Assembly (NCBI GenBank): GCA_958295895.1
Contig: CATQHI010000002.1
Span: 372,001-436,000, forward strand
DNA: 64,000 nt
From: Saprospiraceae bacterium
GTDB taxonomy: Bacteria; Bacteroidota; Bacteroidia; Chitinophagales; Saprospiraceae
Direction: 5' to 3'
Shown: positions 61,624 to 64,000 of the stretch, piece by piece
How positions within the stretch are numbered: the first letter of the stretch is position 1
How the letters are laid out: each line of letters begins with the position of its first letter
The notes under the pieces: generated by a model
The model's database searches: none
Told to the model about the DNA's origin: nothing
Seen by the model: only the letters and a program-made list of their open reading frames with translations
Made by a program: the position numbers and the translations under genes

Positions 61624-62835
61624 ATGTCCGACTACCACATCAGGGAAAACACCAACTGGCGGGAGTGGCACGGCGTGCTCGACGTGGTGTACGCCGGTAA
61701 CCCCCAGTATGTATACCCCCTGCGCAGCGACATCGAGGGGATCCTGAGCGAGAAAAACGTGGCCTATACGGGCGACAACCTGCGGCGCTGGGTAGTCACC
61801 GACGGGCGGCGGGCGGTGGGGCGCGTGGCGGCCTTCGTGGATGAGGAGCGCAACAAACAACTGGAACTGCCGGCGGGGGGCATGGGCTTTTTCGAGACCA
61901 TCGAGGATAATAGGGTAGCCGATCTACTGCTGGATGCGGCAGAGGGGTGGTTGCGGGGCCGCGGGATGCAGTGTGTGGACGGGCCGATCAACTTCGGTGA
62001 GCGTGACAAGTTCTGGGGCCTGCTGGTGCGAGGCTGGTACCGGCCTATCTATCAGGAAACGTATAATCCGCCGTACTACCAGGGGATGCTAGAACGCCGG
62101 GGCTACCTACCGCACGAGCAGTGCCTGACGATGCGGGGCGTGGTGGCGGAATTCCCCGGAGAGCGACTCGGAAAACTGGCCGCGCGGGTGCGCGAGCGCT
62201 ACGGGCTCTACACGCGGCAGATCGACGCAGGTAACCTCCAGCAGGGGGCCGATGACTTCGCCGAGGCGTACAATGCGGCCTTTAACCACTGGCCCTACTT
62301 CCGTCCGCTGACCGGGGCCGACATCTACCCCACCTTCCGGCAGATGAAGCCCATCATGGACCCCCACCTGACCTGCCTGGCCTACAACCGCGCGGGCCGG
62401 CCGATCGGGCTGGCGGGGCTGATCCCGGACATCAACTGCTTCCTGGGCGGCGTGAACGGTAAGCTGAACTGGCTGGGCCTGCCGAAATTCCTCTACCGGC
62501 TCAAGTTTCAGCGGCGGCCGCGCAACTGCAAGGGCATCGCCTTCGGCATCGCGCAGGACTACCAGCGGCAGGGGGTATACCCCCTCATGGTCGATGCGAT
62601 GTTTCAGAGTGGCAACCGCCATACGAGCCGCACCTACCGCTACGTGGATATGGCGACCATCCGCGGCCACAACAAGCTCATGGTGGATACCTGCCGGCAG
62701 ATGAATACGGAGATCCACCGGGTGCACCTGGCCTACCGGAAGGCGCTGGTGGAGGGGGTGAAGTGGGAGCCCTTTGCTATGCTGGATGTGGGTGGGGTGG
62801 CGATGGGGGAGTATGGTTCCCTTCCGTGCCGCTAG
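61624..62835 (+). CDS. GNAT-like acyltransferase-fold protein
   Basis: 403 residues. The N-terminal half reads as one acyltransferase-like domain (YVYPLRSDIEGILSEKN, RAVGRVAAFVDEERN, VDGPINFGERDKFWGLLV, YNPPYYQGMLERRGY) and the C-terminal half as a second (LTCLAYNRAGRPIGLAGLIPD, GIAFGIAQDYQRQGVYPLMVDAMF, ATIRGHNKLMVDTCRQMN). The second half has the GNAT-type Q/RxxG acetyl-CoA loop (QRQGVY). Common in Bacteroidota as an unnamed 'hypothetical/GNAT' protein of about 400 residues. Substrate unknown. Confidence 0.75.
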   Translation: MSDYHIRENTNWREWHGVLDVVYAGNPQYVYPLRSDIEGILSEKNVAYTGDNLRRWVVTDGRRAVGRVAAFVDEERNKQLELPAGGMGFFETIEDNRVADLLLDAAEGWLRGRGMQCVDGPINFGERDKFWGLLVRGWYRPIYQETYNPPYYQGMLERRGYLPHEQCLTMRGVVAEFPGERLGKLAARVRERYGLYTRQIDAGNLQQGADDFAEAYNAAFNHWPYFRPLTGADIYPTFRQMKPIMDPHLTCLAYNRAGRPIGLAGLIPDINCFLGGVNGKLNWLGLPKFLYRLKFQRRPRNCKGIAFGIAQDYQRQGVYPLMVDAMFQSGNRHTSRTYRYVDMATIRGHNKLMVDTCRQMNTEIHRVHLAYRKALVEGVKWEPFAMLDVGGVAMGEYGSLPCR

Positions 62836-62841
62836 GCACCG

Positions 62842-62882
62842 TTTTCCACAAAACAAACCCCTTCTCCACAGCCTTTTCCACA
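62842..62882 (+). promoter_or_regulatory. Cluster of three DnaA-box-like sites upstream of dnaB
   Basis: TTTTCCACA at 62842-62850 and 62874-62882 fit the TTWTNCACA DnaA-box consensus; TTCTCCACA at 62862-62870 has one mismatch. All face the same way within 41 bp of the 83-bp gap before dnaB. Confidence 0.55.
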
Positions 62883-62903
62883 ACAATTTGTTTCAAAAAA
62901 CCC

Positions 62904-62911
62904 TATCTTTG
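62904..62911 (+). promoter_or_regulatory. -7 box (TATCTTTG) of dnaB
   Basis: Exact TAnnTTTG match, eight bases before the dnaB ATG and 22 bases after the last DnaA-box-like site. Confidence 0.5.
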
Positions 62912-62918
62912 GCACCTG

Positions 62919-64000
62919 ATGGCAAAGGACAAACAAGACCGCCGCGCCTACAACGGCAGCGGCTCGAACCCCACCGTAGCGGCCTACACCAATCGCAGCC
63001 GCCTGGAGGAGGCGAACCTGCCCTCCTACAGCAAGCTACCGCCCCAGGCACCGGACCTGGAGGAGGCGATCCTGTCGGCCATCCTCATCGAGCGGGAGGC
63101 GATGACGAAGGTGCTGGACATCATCCGGCCGGAGTCCTTCTATAAGCCCGCCCACCAGGAGATCTACCGCAGTATGCGGCGGCTGTTCGAGCGTTCGCAG
63201 CCCATCGACCTGCTGCTGGTGGTGGAGGACCTGCGTAAGAATGAGATGCTGGAGATGGTGGGGGGGGCCGGTTACCTAGCGCAGCTCACCAGCCGGGTGA
63301 CGAGCTCGGCCAACATCGAGTACCACGCGCGGATCGTGACGGAGAAGTTCATCCAGCGCGAGCTCATCCGCACCAGTTCCGAGGTGATCAAGGAAGCCTA
63401 TGAGGACTCCATCGACGTGCTCGATCTGCTGGACAAGGCCGGCAGTCACCTCTTCAAGATTACAGAGGACAATATGGGCAAGCAGGTGGCCGATATGGGT
63501 AGCCTGGCCAATCAGCTCATGGAGCAACTGGAGCAGCTGCGCTCCCGCGAGGGCGGTCTGACCGGCGTAGCCACCGGCTTCACCGACCTCGACCGCCTGA
63601 CCTCCGGTCTACAGAAATCGGACTTGATCATTGTGGCCGCCCGTCCGGCCATGGGCAAAACCAGCTTCGTGCTTTCGATGGCCCGCAATGCGGCGCTCGG
63701 AGCCAAGGCCGACAAGCCTACCCCGGTGGCCATCTTCAGTCTGGAGATGAGTGCCGCCCAGCTGGCCGGCCGCATTTTCAGTCAGGACGCCGAGGTCAAC
63801 GGCCAGAAGATGCGCAATGGCAAGTTCACCGAGGAGGAGTGGGTGCGCCTAGTCAACGCCATGAACCACGTGGGCGAGGCCCCGATCTACATCGACGATA
63901 CGCCGGGCATCAATGTCTTCGAGCTACGCGCTAAGTGCCGCCGCCTGAAGCTGGAGAAGAAGATCGGCATGGTCATCATCGACTACCTACAGCTCATGTC
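62919..64000 (+). CDS. dnaB: Replicative DNA helicase (3' partial)
   Basis: About 360 residues visible; continues past the right edge. DnaB is the hexameric helicase that opens the replication fork. N-terminal primase-interacting domain about 40-155 (LPPQAPDLEEAILSAILIE, SFYKPAHQEIYRSM), linker helix, then the RecA-like motor with TGFTDLDRLTSGLQKSDLIIV, P-loop ARPAMGKTSF, FSLEMSAAQLAGR and the Walker B line MVIIDYLQLM at the edge. Start ATG at 62919 follows a -7 box. Upstream DnaA-like boxes suggest control by DnaA. Confidence 0.93.
   Translation, partial: MAKDKQDRRAYNGSGSNPTVAAYTNRSRLEEANLPSYSKLPPQAPDLEEAILSAILIEREAMTKVLDIIRPESFYKPAHQEIYRSMRRLFERSQPIDLLLVVEDLRKNEMLEMVGGAGYLAQLTSRVTSSANIEYHARIVTEKFIQRELIRTSSEVIKEAYEDSIDVLDLLDKAGSHLFKITEDNMGKQVADMGSLANQLMEQLEQLRSREGGLTGVATGFTDLDRLTSGLQKSDLIIVAARPAMGKTSFVLSMARNAALGAKADKPTPVAIFSLEMSAAQLAGRIFSQDAEVNGQKMRNGKFTEEEWVRLVNAMNHVGEAPIYIDDTPGINVFELRAKCRRLKLEKKIGMVIIDYLQLM

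Noticed and set aside
1..64000. tRNA, rRNA, prophage or CRISPR array
   Set aside because: Intergenic gaps were read on both strands; no cloverleaf, rRNA segment, phage structural gene or regular direct-repeat array was recognised. A covariance-model search was not possible.

Overview
The window looks like chromosome of a high-GC member of the Bacteroidota, most likely the Saprospiria/Lewinella side. The evidence is type IX secretion sorting domains (type A in the genes at 2-2485, 29360-31453 and 58236-60003; a type B, gliding-motility-type tail at 52986-55652), a Bacteroidota-style ParC, an outer-membrane beta-barrel receptor remnant, and -7 boxes of the TAnnTTTG type without obvious Shine-Dalgarno sites. 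Assignment below phylum is inference.

Layout. 1-16.9 kb is ordinary chromosome: the end of a secreted sugar dehydrogenase/lectin fusion, an alpha-oxoamine synthase, a DsbA-like protein, an esterase, a CBS protein, an MtfA-like pseudoenzyme, a MoxR ATPase, thymidine kinase, topoisomerase IV subunit A and a secreted metalloprotease. 17.4-25.5 kb is an AT-rich accessory island. It begins with an integron-like cassette array without a visible integrase: two complete cassettes with attC-like sites, carrying a PD-(D/E)XK-like nuclease and a protein with a HEPN-type RNxxxH motif, and a third cut by an IS630-family element. Next comes a two-gene STAND NTPase operon whose NTPase gene is interrupted by an IS4-like element with a 9-bp target duplication. 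25.5-29.3 kb holds type I hsdS and hsdM without hsdR. 29.4-64 kb returns to core functions: a secreted glycosidase, two tandem RlaP-type nucleotidyltransferases, a patatin-BamA fusion, hemB, rsmI, PBP1A, trkA/trkH, an M16 peptidase, a sensor kinase/response regulator pair, rhodaneses and the start of dnaB behind three DnaA-box-like sites.

Two things cut across the window. First, several short repeat families are scattered through it: a 19-bp GC-rich repeat found 13 times in both coding and non-coding DNA, small tight-loop hairpins that often sit on stop codons, and a 45-bp 'CTCTGTGTTGAG' repeat. Second, from about 35 to 60 kb many genes are broken by single-base indels, including housekeeping genes (hemB, rsmI, trkA). 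This points to uncorrected sequence errors more than to real decay, although the receptor gene at 46054-47711 also lacks whole domains.

How the parts fit: the island at 17.4-29.3 kb reads as a defence locus (nuclease, HEPN protein, ATPase, STAND protein, methyltransferase/specificity pair) assembled by cassette insertion and later partly inactivated by insertion sequences. The rest is general metabolism, envelope biogenesis, secretion and ion transport.
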